Part shown: one piece after another, positions 6,841-15,757 of the stretch
Position numbering within the stretch: the stretch's first letter is position 1
Layout: each line of letters begins with the position of its first letter
DNA from: JAHBVL01 sp964461025
Lineage (GTDB): Bacteria; Chloroflexota; Chloroflexia; Thermomicrobiales; UBA6265
Assembly (NCBI GenBank): GCA_964461025.1
Contig: CAYWSE010000003.1
Coordinates: forward strand, 20,775-84,774
Reading direction: 5' to 3'
DNA: 64,000 nt
Made by a program: the position numbers and the translations under genes
The notes under the pieces: model-generated
What the model saw: the letters and a program-made list of their open reading frames with translations, nothing else
What the model was told of the DNA's origin: nothing
Databases searched by the model: none

Positions 6841-9540
6841 GTGACCGGACAAAGTGAAATGCCGGCGGTCGCCGGAACAAGCGTGCCCATGGTCCCACTC
6901 CGACGCCAGTATCTTGACATCAAGGCTCGATTCCCAGACACCATTCTCCTTTTCCGGCTGGGCGACTTCTACGAGACCTTCGAAGAGGATGCGTACGTCG
7001 CTTCCTCGGTGCTGGATATCGTCCTCACGGGCCGGGAGATGGGCAAAGGCCAGCGCGTGCCAATGGCCGGCATCCCCTACCACGCGGCCGAGGGGTATAT
7101 CGGCCGCCTGATCGCCGCCGGTCACAAAGTGGCGGTCTGCGAACAGGTCGGCGAGGTAACCAAAGGGCGAGGACTGGTCGATCGCGACGTTACGAAGGTC
7201 ATTACCCCCGGCACGGTTACCGAGCCCTCGATGCTCGACGAAAACCGCAACAACTACATCGCCGGTGTCGTGACCGGCGGCAACCGGGCCGGAATCGCAT
7301 ATGCCGACATCACAACCGGAGAGTTCGCGACGACGGAACTCAATTCTGAGACGATTGAGGAAATGCACCTGGCGGTAGGTCGGGAGCTGCAGCGCCTTAA
7401 CGTTGCGGAAATCGTCATGCCCGCAGAGATTTCCTCGAACGGCGATGACACGGCGCCGGGATGGTTGCCGTCTGGTCTGGCGTCCGGCGAGACCGATGCC
7501 TGGCACTGGCGGCTCGACCGGGCAGAGGAGCGTCTCAAGGGTCATTTTGGCGTCGAGATGCTGGACGGATTCGGTTGCGCCGGCAAACCGGCCGCGATCC
7601 GCGCTGCCGGGGGATTGCTGCACTATCTCTCGGAAACCCAGCTCTCCAGTCTGAAGCAACTGCGAACGCTGACAACCTACTCCACCACTACCTTCATGAC
7701 CCTCGATGCGCAAACACGTCGCAATCTGGAGCTGATCGAGAGCACGCGCGGCGAACGAAGGCATAGCCTGCTCGGCGTATTGGATGAGACCCGGACGCCG
7801 ATGGGCGCTCGTTTGCTGCGCCGCTGGATCAGCCAGCCACTGATCGACCGTCCGGCGCTCGAACGACGGCAGGAAGGGGTCGCCTGGTTTCACCAGCAAG
7901 CAGGAGTTCGCACCGAGCTGCGGAACGGACTCAGCCAGGTCGGCGATATCGAGCGACTGACAAACCGTGCGCTGAGTGCCGCGGCGTCGCCCCGAGAGCT
8001 TGGGTTGCTGCGGGGTTCGCTTGCGATTCTGCCGGAGATCGCCGGAATCGTTCGCGGGGCGCCGCATGTTGCGGATCTCCCCGACCTCGCGGATGTGCAT
8101 AGACTGCTGGAGCAGGCGATCGTCGAGGAACCGGCCGCCGTGCTGGGACGGGGAAACGCGATTCGGCCAGGTTTCGCCCCCGAGCTCGATGGGCATCGGG
8201 GTCGGGCCAAAGAGGCGCGCGACTGGATTGCCGGTCTGGAGCGCTCTGAACGCGAGCGAACCGGAATCAGATCGCTCAAGGTTGGCTACAACAAGGTTTT
8301 TGGCTACTACCTGGAGATCACGACGGCAGCGCTGGCCACTGCCGAGCGAGACCGGAGGGCGACCGGCGACGACAGCGCTGTGCTGCCCGACGAGTACATA
8401 CCCAAACAGACGCTAGCCAACGCAACGCGCTACTTCACGCCTCAGCTGAAAGAGTACGAGACGATCGTTCTCAATGCCGAAGAGATTCTCAACGAAATAG
8501 AGACCGACGTTTTTCGGCGGGTGATGTCAGAGGTGGCGGGCTCGTCTAGCCGTCTGCTCGATGCCGCGGCCACGATCGCCGAGCTGGACGTTTTGTCCAA
8601 TCTGGCGGATGTGGCTGTCGAACACAACTACACCCGTCCCGAGCTCGACGACTCCAGCGCAATAGAGATCAGCCGCGGCCGGCATCCGGTGCTGGAAACG
8701 GTTCTGCGAACGGGTGAGTACGTGCCCAACGACGCACATCTCGACGCCGGCAGCGCCCAGGTGATCATCCTGACCGGACCAAATATGGCCGGGAAGAGCA
8801 GCTGGCTGCGGCAAGTGGCGTTGATCACGCTGATGGCTCAAATCGGGTCGTTCGTGCCGGCGGAGCGAGCCAGGATCGGTTTAGTCGACCGGATCTTCAC
8901 GCGCATCGGCGCGCAGGACGACATCGCCACCGGTCAGAGCACCTTCATGGTCGAAATGCTCGAAACGGCGAACATCCTCAATCACGCGACACCGCGCAGT
9001 CTGATCGTGCTCGACGAAATCGGCCGCGGCACGAGCACGTATGACGGACTGGCGATCGCTCGCGCAGTTGTCGAATACGTCCACAACACGCCGCGGCTTG
9101 GCTGCAAAACGCTTTTCGCCACCCACTACCACGAGCTGACCGAACTCGCCGGAATACTTCCCCGAGTTCGCACCTACCGCATGGATGTTCTGGAAGAAGG
9201 CGACCGGGTGGTGTTCCTTCGTCAGGTCGTGCCGGGCGGCGCCGACCGGTCATACGGCATCCACGTCGCCGAGCTGGCGGGCATCCCGAAGGCGATTGTC
9301 CGTAGAGCCTCCGAAGTGCTCGCCGAACTCGAGCAGATGTCGCGTGCCGGCACAGACAAGGATGCTCGCCGCGCTGCCATGCAAGCGCCGCTTCCCGAGC
9401 AGTCAACGCAAGTCCAACTGACGATGTTCGCTCCGGCTGACCCAATCATCGAAGAACTGAAGAGACTCGACGTTGAGTCACTGAGCCCTATAGAGGCGAT
9501 CACGAAGCTCTATGAGCTGCAGAAGCAGACGTCCTCCTGA
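6841..9540 (+). CDS. mutS: DNA mismatch repair protein MutS
   Basis: This 899-residue protein has the full MutS architecture. The mismatch-recognition domain holds the Phe-x-Glu element in GDFYETF (Phe43, Glu45). The connector, lever and clamp domains follow. The C-terminal ATPase has Walker A GPNMAGKSS near 646, the DDIATGQSTFMVEM motif, LIVLDEIGRGTSTYDG near 722 and ATHYHELTEL. MutS binds mismatches and small loops and recruits MutL to start strand-specific repair. MutL is not adjacent. The GTG at 6841 gives the full-length reading; an ATG six codons later is an alternative. The 193-base gap upstream shows no clear promoter. Confidence 0.98.
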   Translation: MTGQSEMPAVAGTSVPMVPLRRQYLDIKARFPDTILLFRLGDFYETFEEDAYVASSVLDIVLTGREMGKGQRVPMAGIPYHAAEGYIGRLIAAGHKVAVCEQVGEVTKGRGLVDRDVTKVITPGTVTEPSMLDENRNNYIAGVVTGGNRAGIAYADITTGEFATTELNSETIEEMHLAVGRELQRLNVAEIVMPAEISSNGDDTAPGWLPSGLASGETDAWHWRLDRAEERLKGHFGVEMLDGFGCAGKPAAIRAAGGLLHYLSETQLSSLKQLRTLTTYSTTTFMTLDAQTRRNLELIESTRGERRHSLLGVLDETRTPMGARLLRRWISQPLIDRPALERRQEGVAWFHQQAGVRTELRNGLSQVGDIERLTNRALSAAASPRELGLLRGSLAILPEIAGIVRGAPHVADLPDLADVHRLLEQAIVEEPAAVLGRGNAIRPGFAPELDGHRGRAKEARDWIAGLERSERERTGIRSLKVGYNKVFGYYLEITTAALATAERDRRATGDDSAVLPDEYIPKQTLANATRYFTPQLKEYETIVLNAEEILNEIETDVFRRVMSEVAGSSSRLLDAAATIAELDVLSNLADVAVEHNYTRPELDDSSAIEISRGRHPVLETVLRTGEYVPNDAHLDAGSAQVIILTGPNMAGKSSWLRQVALITLMAQIGSFVPAERARIGLVDRIFTRIGAQDDIATGQSTFMVEMLETANILNHATPRSLIVLDEIGRGTSTYDGLAIARAVVEYVHNTPRLGCKTLFATHYHELTELAGILPRVRTYRMDVLEEGDRVVFLRQVVPGGADRSYGIHVAELAGIPKAIVRRASEVLAELEQMSRAGTDKDARRAAMQAPLPEQSTQVQLTMFAPADPIIEELKRLDVESLSPIEAITKLYELQKQTSS

Positions 9541-9557
9541 CGGCATAGACCCCCCGT

Positions 9558-9584
9558 GGTAAGACGGTTCATGCTATCCTTACC
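9558..9584. promoter_or_regulatory. Inverted repeat upstream of the toxin-antitoxin pair
   Basis: GGTAAG and CTTACC form 6-base arms separated by 15 bases, about 75 bases before the antitoxin start. AbrB/MazE-type antitoxins commonly repress their own operon by binding such palindromes, so this is a plausible operator. A TATCCT overlapping the right arm could serve as a -10, but no -35 is evident. Confidence 0.3.
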
Positions 9585-9660
9585 TTCATCTGCAAGTAAT
9601 GCCGATTTGCTTCGCCTTGATGATCTGAAATGCCGCGGGCAATGCGCCGGGAGAAACACA

Positions 9661-9936
9661 ATGAAGGAGACCTACTACGCAACAATCACCTCGAAGGGAC
9701 AGATCACGATTCCGAAAGCCGTTCGAGAGACCCTGGCGGTCTATTCGGGCGACCGCGTGGCCTTTACCGTCGAAGGCGACAACGTCGCGGTCGAGGGCAT
9801 CTCATCCGACATCGAGGACCTGATCGGTTCGATCAAGCCGCTGACCGACGAGGATCCTGGCGACTTCGACGACATGATCGAGCGCGCATGGTCAACCGCG
9901 GCCATCGAACGTTGGGAACGAGTCAATCGCCAATGA
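9661..9936 (+). CDS. AbrB/MazE-family antitoxin
   Basis: This 91-residue protein has an N-terminal swapped-hairpin DNA-binding domain (ATITSKGQITIPKAVRETLAVYSGDRVAF). It has an acidic C-terminal tail (SIKPLTDEDPGDFDDMIERAW) of the kind that wraps around and inhibits a toxin. It overlaps the downstream PIN-domain gene by four bases (ATGA), the usual antitoxin-first coupling. It probably represses its own promoter alone and with the toxin. The ATG at 9661 is chosen because the domain starts right there and upstream codons do not look coding. Confidence 0.9.
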   Translation: MKETYYATITSKGQITIPKAVRETLAVYSGDRVAFTVEGDNVAVEGISSDIEDLIGSIKPLTDEDPGDFDDMIERAWSTAAIERWERVNRQ

Positions 9937-10358
9937 TCTTCCTGGATGCCAACTACTTCCTGCGACTGATGCTTGCTCCACGTAATCAGCGAGAAGAAGA
10001 GCGGATGCATGCCGCAGCCCGCCTCATGAGGCTTGTTTCGTCCGGCGCCAGAACCGCCACCACGTCCGAAGCAGTCCTCGCCGAGGTGATATTCGTTACC
10101 CTCGATCCGAAATACGGGTTGAGTCGTGAGGATGTCGCGTGGCGACTCAAGCGATTCCTGACGATGAAAGGTCTTGTGTCGCCGCATCTGGACGTTTGGC
10201 TCCATGCGGTAGAGCTGTGGGCGGCGAACAGGAAGTTGAGTTTTGTCGACGCGTTCTCTGCCGCCCTGTCACTGAAAGAAGGATATGAGCTCGCGACGTT
10301 CGATCGCGAGCTTTCAAAGCTCGACGGTCTTTCGCTCTACGAACCTGACTTTGCGTGA
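9933..10358 (+). CDS. PIN-domain toxin (VapC-type ribonuclease)
   Basis: This 141-residue PIN domain carries the expected acidic residues: Asp in FLDANYFLRLM, Glu in SEAVLAEVIF, Asp in LSFVDAFSAAL and Asp in LATFDRELSKLDG. PIN toxins cleave RNA using Mg2+ held by this acidic cluster. Translation is coupled to the antitoxin through the ATGA overlap. Pairing a PIN toxin with an AbrB-type antitoxin is a known VapBC arrangement. The following amidase gene is convergent, only 27 bases away. Confidence 0.9.
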   Translation: MIFLDANYFLRLMLAPRNQREEERMHAAARLMRLVSSGARTATTSEAVLAEVIFVTLDPKYGLSREDVAWRLKRFLTMKGLVSPHLDVWLHAVELWAANRKLSFVDAFSAALSLKEGYELATFDRELSKLDGLSLYEPDFA

Positions 10359-10385
10359 GCAATCACTGCGCAACGTGAATGCGCG

Positions 10386-11807
10386 CTACCCGGCGATCAC
10401 CGGCCGCATCTTCCAGCACTCTGTGGCCTGCTCGAAGGCATGGGCGAGCTGCAGGACGCCGAGGTCGTCGCGGAATCGGCCGACGATCTGCGCGCCGACC
10501 GGCAATCCATCGTCGGTGAAACCAGCCGGCACTGAGATCGCCGGGCTGCGCGTCACCGTGATGTAGTACGCCGTTTTCATCCAGGCGATGTAGTTTTCCA
10601 TGGGAACCCCATCGATCTCTTCCGGGAATCGCCATTCGACCGGGAAGGGCGGTACCTGGTTGACCGCGCAGACGATGAATTCGAATGTCTGCATGAATTC
10701 CCGCACCCGCTGGAAGAGCGCTTCCTGGCGAACCATCGCCGTTCCCAGCTGAACAGCGCTCATGGCCCTGCCTTTTTCTGTGTTCCAGACCGCCTCCGGT
10801 TTCATGTGGTCGCGATCCTGCTCGAACGTGGCTGCGTTGCCGGATGCCATGAATCCGGCTCGGAGGTCGTGAAAGATGACATCGGCATCGTAGAGCGGCG
10901 GCGCGACATCCTCGACGATGCAACCGAGCGATTCGAACGTGGCCCGTTGCTTTGCCAGCGTCGAGCGCACGCGTGGATCGAGCGGGAGATCGCCCAGATC
11001 GGGAGACCAGGCGATGCGTACGCCCTTGAAGTCGCGATCGAGCGGCCCCAGAAAAGTCGACGTGTCGACGGGATAGGCGAGCTGATCGCGGGCGTCAGCG
11101 CCGGCCATCACGCTCAGCAGCATTGCCGCGTCCTGCACCGTCCGCGCCATTGGTCCTTTCACGCCAACTCCTGTCCATGGCAGATTGTTCGGCCACGACG
11201 GCACCAGTCCGGGCGAAACCCGAAACCCGACGACATTGTTGAAATTACCCGGATTGCGCAATGAACCACCGGAGTCGGATCCGTCAGCGACGGGAAGCAT
11301 GCCGGTCGCAAGTGCAGCTCCGGCGCCGCCGCTGCTGCCGCCGGCCGATCTGGTCTGGTCGTATGGGTTCTTTGTCGCACCAAAAACCGGATTGAATGAG
11401 TGAGAGCCGAGACCGAATTCCGGCACATTCGTCTTGCCGATGATCAACGATCCCGCCGCGCGCATGCGCTCGACGATCAGGCAATCGCGTTCCGGATAAT
11501 CGTTGACATGGAGGGGGGATCCTTTCGTCGTCGGAAACCCGACGGCATCGACCAGATCCTTGACCGCGAGTGGGAGCCCATGCAGCGGTCCATCCAGGCC
11601 ATATTGCACGATGCGCTCGTCTGCTGCGGCGGCCAGCGCCATTGCTTCGTCGTCGTCGAGTTTCGAGACGATGGCGTTGATCGTGGGGTTGACGCGCTCG
11701 ATCTGAGAGAGGAACGCAGCCATTACCTCACGGGACGAGAGAGTCTTCTCCGCTATTCTCTGTCTGAGTTCCACGGCTGGCACAAAGCAAATCTCGTTAG
11801 CAGTCAC
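10386..11807 (-). CDS. Amidase signature family enzyme
   Basis: This 473-residue amidase shows the Ser-cisSer-Lys triad: Lys in LAVKDLVD (about residue 83), Ser in SAGGSSGGAGAA (about 159) and the nucleophile in SDSGGSLRNPG (about 182). The family hydrolyses amides and includes GatA, fatty-acid and aryl amidases. There is no GatB or GatC nearby, so a catabolic role is more likely than tRNA amidotransfer. The frame opens at 11846, but a GTG at 11807 is preceded by AGGAAGGGGAG at good spacing and is taken as the start. It stands alone between the toxin gene and hemW. Confidence 0.9.
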   Translation of the reverse strand: MTANEICFVPAVELRQRIAEKTLSSREVMAAFLSQIERVNPTINAIVSKLDDDEAMALAAAADERIVQYGLDGPLHGLPLAVKDLVDAVGFPTTKGSPLHVNDYPERDCLIVERMRAAGSLIIGKTNVPEFGLGSHSFNPVFGATKNPYDQTRSAGGSSGGAGAALATGMLPVADGSDSGGSLRNPGNFNNVVGFRVSPGLVPSWPNNLPWTGVGVKGPMARTVQDAAMLLSVMAGADARDQLAYPVDTSTFLGPLDRDFKGVRIAWSPDLGDLPLDPRVRSTLAKQRATFESLGCIVEDVAPPLYDADVIFHDLRAGFMASGNAATFEQDRDHMKPEAVWNTEKGRAMSAVQLGTAMVRQEALFQRVREFMQTFEFIVCAVNQVPPFPVEWRFPEEIDGVPMENYIAWMKTAYYITVTRSPAISVPAGFTDDGLPVGAQIVGRFRDDLGVLQLAHAFEQATECWKMRPVIAG

Positions 11808-11871
11808 GTAGCTCCCCTTCCTCATGGCAAACCGAATGATCGGCATTGTGGCACGTTAGCACTCGGGTCGT

Positions 11872-13035
11872 TCACAGAAACCGCGCGCAGACGTCGTTCG
11901 CCAGCATCATGCCGCGCGGGGTGAGACGGGCGACCGTTCCGTCCCAAGCGAGCAAACCGATTTCGGCCAGTTGGGCAATCTCGACCCCGAATTGAGCCTG
12001 AAGCGACGTTCCATGACGCATGCTGAACTCCGGAGCTGTAACGCCCTCATGGAGGAGCCGCAAACCGAGCATCATCGTCTCGCCCATCGCCATCCGCGTC
12101 GTGATCTCCTCTGTGTTCGAAACGGCGCTTTCGCCGCACTCGATCGTTTCGATGTACGTCTTTGGCAGCAGGTGATTCATGCGGCGCTGATTGCCAATCC
12201 GCCAGTGAGCGCCTGCTCCGAACCCGGCATAGGCGCCGTTGCGCCAGTAGGTTATGTTATGTTTCGACTGACATTCGCTCGTTCTGGCCCAGTTGGCGAT
12301 CTCATAGTGGAGCCAGCCTGCGTTTCCGAGATATTCACGGGCCATTTCATAGAAATCGGCCGCGTCGTCGTCACTGACTGGAACAAGGATGCCCCGACCG
12401 ACCGCCTCGGCCATCGGCGTTCCCGGTTCGACGATCAGACTGTAGAGCGAAAGGTGCGACAACCCGAGTTCGGAGCTTACGATCGACTGCAAATCTCTTT
12501 TCCAGACATCCGCGCTCTGACCCGGCCAGCCGAAAATCAGATCGCAACTGATATTCGTGAAACCAGCGCGCTTCGCCGCCTGCACCGCCAGAACAACATC
12601 GTTCGATTCATGTTGCCGGCCGAGCGTCCGCAGTCCCCGTCTATCGAACGTCTGGGCACCGATGCTCAATCGATTGACGCCGGCCCCGAGTAAGCCAGCA
12701 AAGTAGATCGCGTCGACATTGTTCGGATTGGCTTCGAGTGTGATTTCTGCATCCGGCGAGAGATCAAAGGAATGACTGACTGCCGCAACGATTCGGCCGA
12801 TCTGCTCAGCAGAAAGCAACGACGGCGTACCTCCTCCAAGGAAGATTGTGCTCGCATTCATCGCTCCCAGCTGCTTTGGGAATCGTTCGATCTCGGTGCA
12901 GAGCGCATCGACGTACCGGGGAATCAGGTCTTCCATGCCCGCATAGGTATTGAAGTCGCAATAGGGGCAGATGCGGCTGCAAAAGGGAACGTGTATGTAG
13001 ACGCCAACCGGGGCATCGTCCGGTAATGGAGCCAT
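11872..13035 (-). CDS. hemW: Radical SAM heme chaperone HemW
   Basis: This 387-residue radical SAM protein has the cluster motif CSRICPYCDF (C-x3-C-x2-C-x-F). The Phe in place of a fourth cysteine is typical of HemW rather than true coproporphyrinogen dehydrogenase HemN. It opens with VGVYIHVPFC and continues with LFLGGGTP-like, TLEANPNNVD and GVNRLSIGAQTFD segments, then a C-terminal HemW domain. HemW binds heme and is thought to insert it into respiratory proteins. The ATG shares one base with the stop of the DUF4129 gene (TGATG), so it is translated with the moxR-DUF58-DUF4129 operon. Confidence 0.93.
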   Translation of the reverse strand: MAPLPDDAPVGVYIHVPFCSRICPYCDFNTYAGMEDLIPRYVDALCTEIERFPKQLGAMNASTIFLGGGTPSLLSAEQIGRIVAAVSHSFDLSPDAEITLEANPNNVDAIYFAGLLGAGVNRLSIGAQTFDRRGLRTLGRQHESNDVVLAVQAAKRAGFTNISCDLIFGWPGQSADVWKRDLQSIVSSELGLSHLSLYSLIVEPGTPMAEAVGRGILVPVSDDDAADFYEMAREYLGNAGWLHYEIANWARTSECQSKHNITYWRNGAYAGFGAGAHWRIGNQRRMNHLLPKTYIETIECGESAVSNTEEITTRMAMGETMMLGLRLLHEGVTAPEFSMRHGTSLQAQFGVEIAQLAEIGLLAWDGTVARLTPRGMMLANDVCARFL

Positions 13036-14477
13036 CAACTTTTTCCTGCGTCGTCAGAATGTGCCTTGATCGTCTGCCAGGCCGCTTCCACGCGACTCGC
13101 ATCTTCCGCGGTCATGGGAGCAATGCCATATCGGGCCCGGTCGTAGACAGCGGTCATTGTGGCGATGGCAACTTCGCGTTCAGCGTTCAATGCAGCGGAC
13201 CATTGCTGGGTCAGTTCATCAGGAGTGGTCGAGACCCGGCGAGGATGGTGTTGCCGCGCGCTCCATCGCAGGAAATCAGCATATCGTTCCCTGATCTGGA
13301 CAGTAAACGCCCAACGCGTATCGTCCCGAAGGCCCGCGAGTGGATCGATCTCACTATTCTGGTCCCCTGCCCGAAGACCGCCCAGCCAGTTGCGCAGGCT
13401 GTCAAGAAGACTCCCTTCCACCCGCGCAAAGTCGCCGTTGGTATCTTCGTCGCCATGTTGATATCCCAGGCGCAATCGAAACCGGGCTATGAGCGCCAAA
13501 ATCGCAAGAACGATCACCACCGCCACGACATAGCGCAGCAGTGCCGGGGCTGAAGCAGCATGACTCGAAGCATTGTCGAACGCTGTTCTGGTCATTTGTA
13601 TCGGAGACTGTTCGGACTCGGCCGGCTCTCCTACGGGCAGCAATGAAATCAGCCAGACGATCGGCACAAGAATGATCATGGCTATGACGAAGAGCAGGAA
13701 CGCCAGTATTCGCAAGACAAGTGCGAGAAACCAGATCACTGGATCGAGCAACAGCTGAACCATTCCGGCAAGATCCTGAGTGAGCAGTCCGACGAGAATG
13801 GCAGTTGGACCAATGATCAGGACAACAGGCAGCAGTACCGTTTCCATCCACCGTCCTGTCGCTCGCCACGGCACCATGTCTTGGCGCATCGAAGCGATTG
13901 CCAGAAGAACTGAAGTGAAGAACACCAGAATCGCGGCAGACAACACACTTTCGGAGAAGCCATGCTCGATGAGATAGTGGCACGCGACCAGCACCACCAG
14001 CGTCGCCGAACCGGCTCTCATCAGCATCAGACCGATATCGATATCCGGTTTTGCCCGACTGACGCCACGCCACCAGATGATCGCCGAGGAGATCGCGATG
14101 AGGCCGACGGGCGCCACTGCTGTCGACGACTGACGGGTGATGGATGCGACCGACTCCTCGAGCCATTCACCGCTCAGCCAGGGCGCGCCGGGAAAAGCGG
14201 TGACCTTGACCGCCGCTGCCGTCGTGAGAAGCAATCCCAGCGAGACCACAACCGAGTATGCGCCAGTCCAGATCCCCCGGTCGTGGCACCAGCGAGGGAT
14301 GACAGTCGAAACAATCACCAGAGACGCAACGGTCAGGGCCGTCATCTGCGCTCGCCCTTCGGTGGTGAGACGCAAGGCCGCGTTGATCGCCAGCCAGAAA
14401 AGCACCCCTTCAGCACAGGACAGCAGGCCGGTGTTGTACCAGTCTCGCGCTGAAAATGTCAGCAATCGACCGCTCAC
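13035..14477 (-). CDS. Multi-pass membrane protein with C-terminal DUF4129 domain
   Basis: This 480-residue protein has roughly ten hydrophobic segments in its first 290 residues, then a soluble acidic linker, a further membrane segment (YVVAVVIVLAILALI) and a C-terminal helical domain. That domain has RERYADFLRWSARQHHPRR, TPDELTQQW and YDRARYGIAPM, as in DUF4129. These proteins usually sit beside MoxR ATPases and DUF58 proteins and often near transglutaminase-like domains, forming an envelope-associated complex of unknown purpose. No transglutaminase domain is present here. The GTG start overlaps the DUF58 stop (GTGA), which implies translational coupling. Confidence 0.8.
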   Translation of the reverse strand: MSGRLLTFSARDWYNTGLLSCAEGVLFWLAINAALRLTTEGRAQMTALTVASLVIVSTVIPRWCHDRGIWTGAYSVVVSLGLLLTTAAAVKVTAFPGAPWLSGEWLEESVASITRQSSTAVAPVGLIAISSAIIWWRGVSRAKPDIDIGLMLMRAGSATLVVLVACHYLIEHGFSESVLSAAILVFFTSVLLAIASMRQDMVPWRATGRWMETVLLPVVLIIGPTAILVGLLTQDLAGMVQLLLDPVIWFLALVLRILAFLLFVIAMIILVPIVWLISLLPVGEPAESEQSPIQMTRTAFDNASSHAASAPALLRYVVAVVIVLAILALIARFRLRLGYQHGDEDTNGDFARVEGSLLDSLRNWLGGLRAGDQNSEIDPLAGLRDDTRWAFTVQIRERYADFLRWSARQHHPRRVSTTPDELTQQWSAALNAEREVAIATMTAVYDRARYGIAPMTAEDASRVEAAWQTIKAHSDDAGKS

Positions 14478-15757
14478 GCCGCTGGTTCCTCAGTCATTGG
14501 CTGGGTTCCCGGAAGTAAGACCTCACGAACGATCAATCCAGGAAGCGCTGGCGGCTCCACACTCCCGAGCGGGATCAGCACCGTCCGCCGCCCATGAGCG
14601 ATGGTGGTCGCCAGCAGCGATGCGATTTCCCTGGTCATGAGAGGCGTAATGACAAGCAAGGTGCACCCGAGTGGAATCGTGGGGATTGCCGCGGCGATCG
14701 TCTGGGCAAACGGCAACGTGGCATTGGCGCCAAGTCGCGCCAGCCCAGTCATCAGCGCGGTTTGCTGTGAGACTCCCCGGCCCACTGGAATGTGCAGCGA
14801 CTGATCCGATCCCGTCACCACGCCATTTGCACGCAGGCCGACGGAATAGCGCTCTTGGAGCGCCCACATGGCAAACGACGCCGCCAGCTCGATCGACAGC
14901 TCGACGTTATCCATGTGGATCCCCTCCCAGGCATGCTCGAAGGAGTCGAGATTGAGCAAGATCATCATCGAGAGTGTTGTGACCGGTTCCTGGATTTTGA
15001 CCTGCAATCGCGATTGGCGAGCCGTCGCTTTCCAGTGAATCGAGCGGAAGGGATCCTCCGGGCGATAGTCGCGGAGTCCGCTGATGCGCAGCGGATCGGT
15101 TATCGGTGTACGGGCGACCACGTAGTCGCCCAATGGACGCTGATTCGGCAAGAGAAGATCGTCGACGTCGTGAACGCGCGGATAGACCAGCAATTCGAGA
15201 TTGTCATTGTCATCCGATCGCGCCGAGAAAAAACCGAATGGATCACCGGAGCGAAGCGTGGCCGGTCCGATGATGTGCGCTCCCCGCGCGGTGCATTCGA
15301 GCGGAATCGTCCATGACTTCTGTTCCCAGGGTCGCAAATGCCCGGACAGATGGATCAGGCGGCGGCCGGATGAGCCGCTGAGCGTCGATCGGTGGTCGAG
15401 CGGCGTAATGTCGTCGGGAACGGCTTCATCGATTCGCAATGACGGAGTCGGCAGCGGTTTCCGGTTGGTGACCGAAAGCCGCAAGTTGACAACATCTCCC
15501 GGCAACGCACGGTCGAGATCGAGGCTCCGCGAGAACCCGAGTTCGGCCAGCATCATGCCATTCCAGAGTTTGGAAACCAGCGCAGTCGCCAGCACGAGGG
15601 CGCCCACCAGCGCCAGTGCCGTCGATTGAGTGGCGAGTCCGATCAGCAGCACCACTCCAGCCACCCATCGCCAGACGCGAGTGAAATAGAGATTCCGCGA
15701 CGAACCATGACTTGAGGCGTCTGCAAGCGCCTGAAGTCTGGTGCGCAACGCGGTCAC
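14474..15757 (-). CDS. DUF58 domain protein
   Basis: This 427-residue protein has two N-terminal membrane segments (VWRWVAGVVLLIGLA and LALVGALVLATALV). A beta-rich region follows, then the DUF58 signature GLRDYRPEDPFRSIHWKATARQ, where the strictly conserved Asp-Pro/Arg-x-Ile-x-Trp cluster is intact. A von-Willebrand-like C terminus completes it. DUF58 proteins are partners of MoxR ATPases, which are thought to remodel or insert cofactors into vWA-type proteins. The GTG start overlaps the MoxR stop by four bases, and the gene's own stop overlaps the next start. Confidence 0.9.
   Translation of the reverse strand: MTALRTRLQALADASSHGSSRNLYFTRVWRWVAGVVLLIGLATQSTALALVGALVLATALVSKLWNGMMLAELGFSRSLDLDRALPGDVVNLRLSVTNRKPLPTPSLRIDEAVPDDITPLDHRSTLSGSSGRRLIHLSGHLRPWEQKSWTIPLECTARGAHIIGPATLRSGDPFGFFSARSDDNDNLELLVYPRVHDVDDLLLPNQRPLGDYVVARTPITDPLRISGLRDYRPEDPFRSIHWKATARQSRLQVKIQEPVTTLSMMILLNLDSFEHAWEGIHMDNVELSIELAASFAMWALQERYSVGLRANGVVTGSDQSLHIPVGRGVSQQTALMTGLARLGANATLPFAQTIAAAIPTIPLGCTLLVITPLMTREIASLLATTIAHGRRTVLIPLGSVEPPALPGLIVREVLLPGTQPMTEEPAA

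Noticed and set aside
6766..8196. Open frame of 476 codons opposite mutS
   Set aside because: mutS is unambiguous on the plus strand; the antisense protein has no coherent domain.
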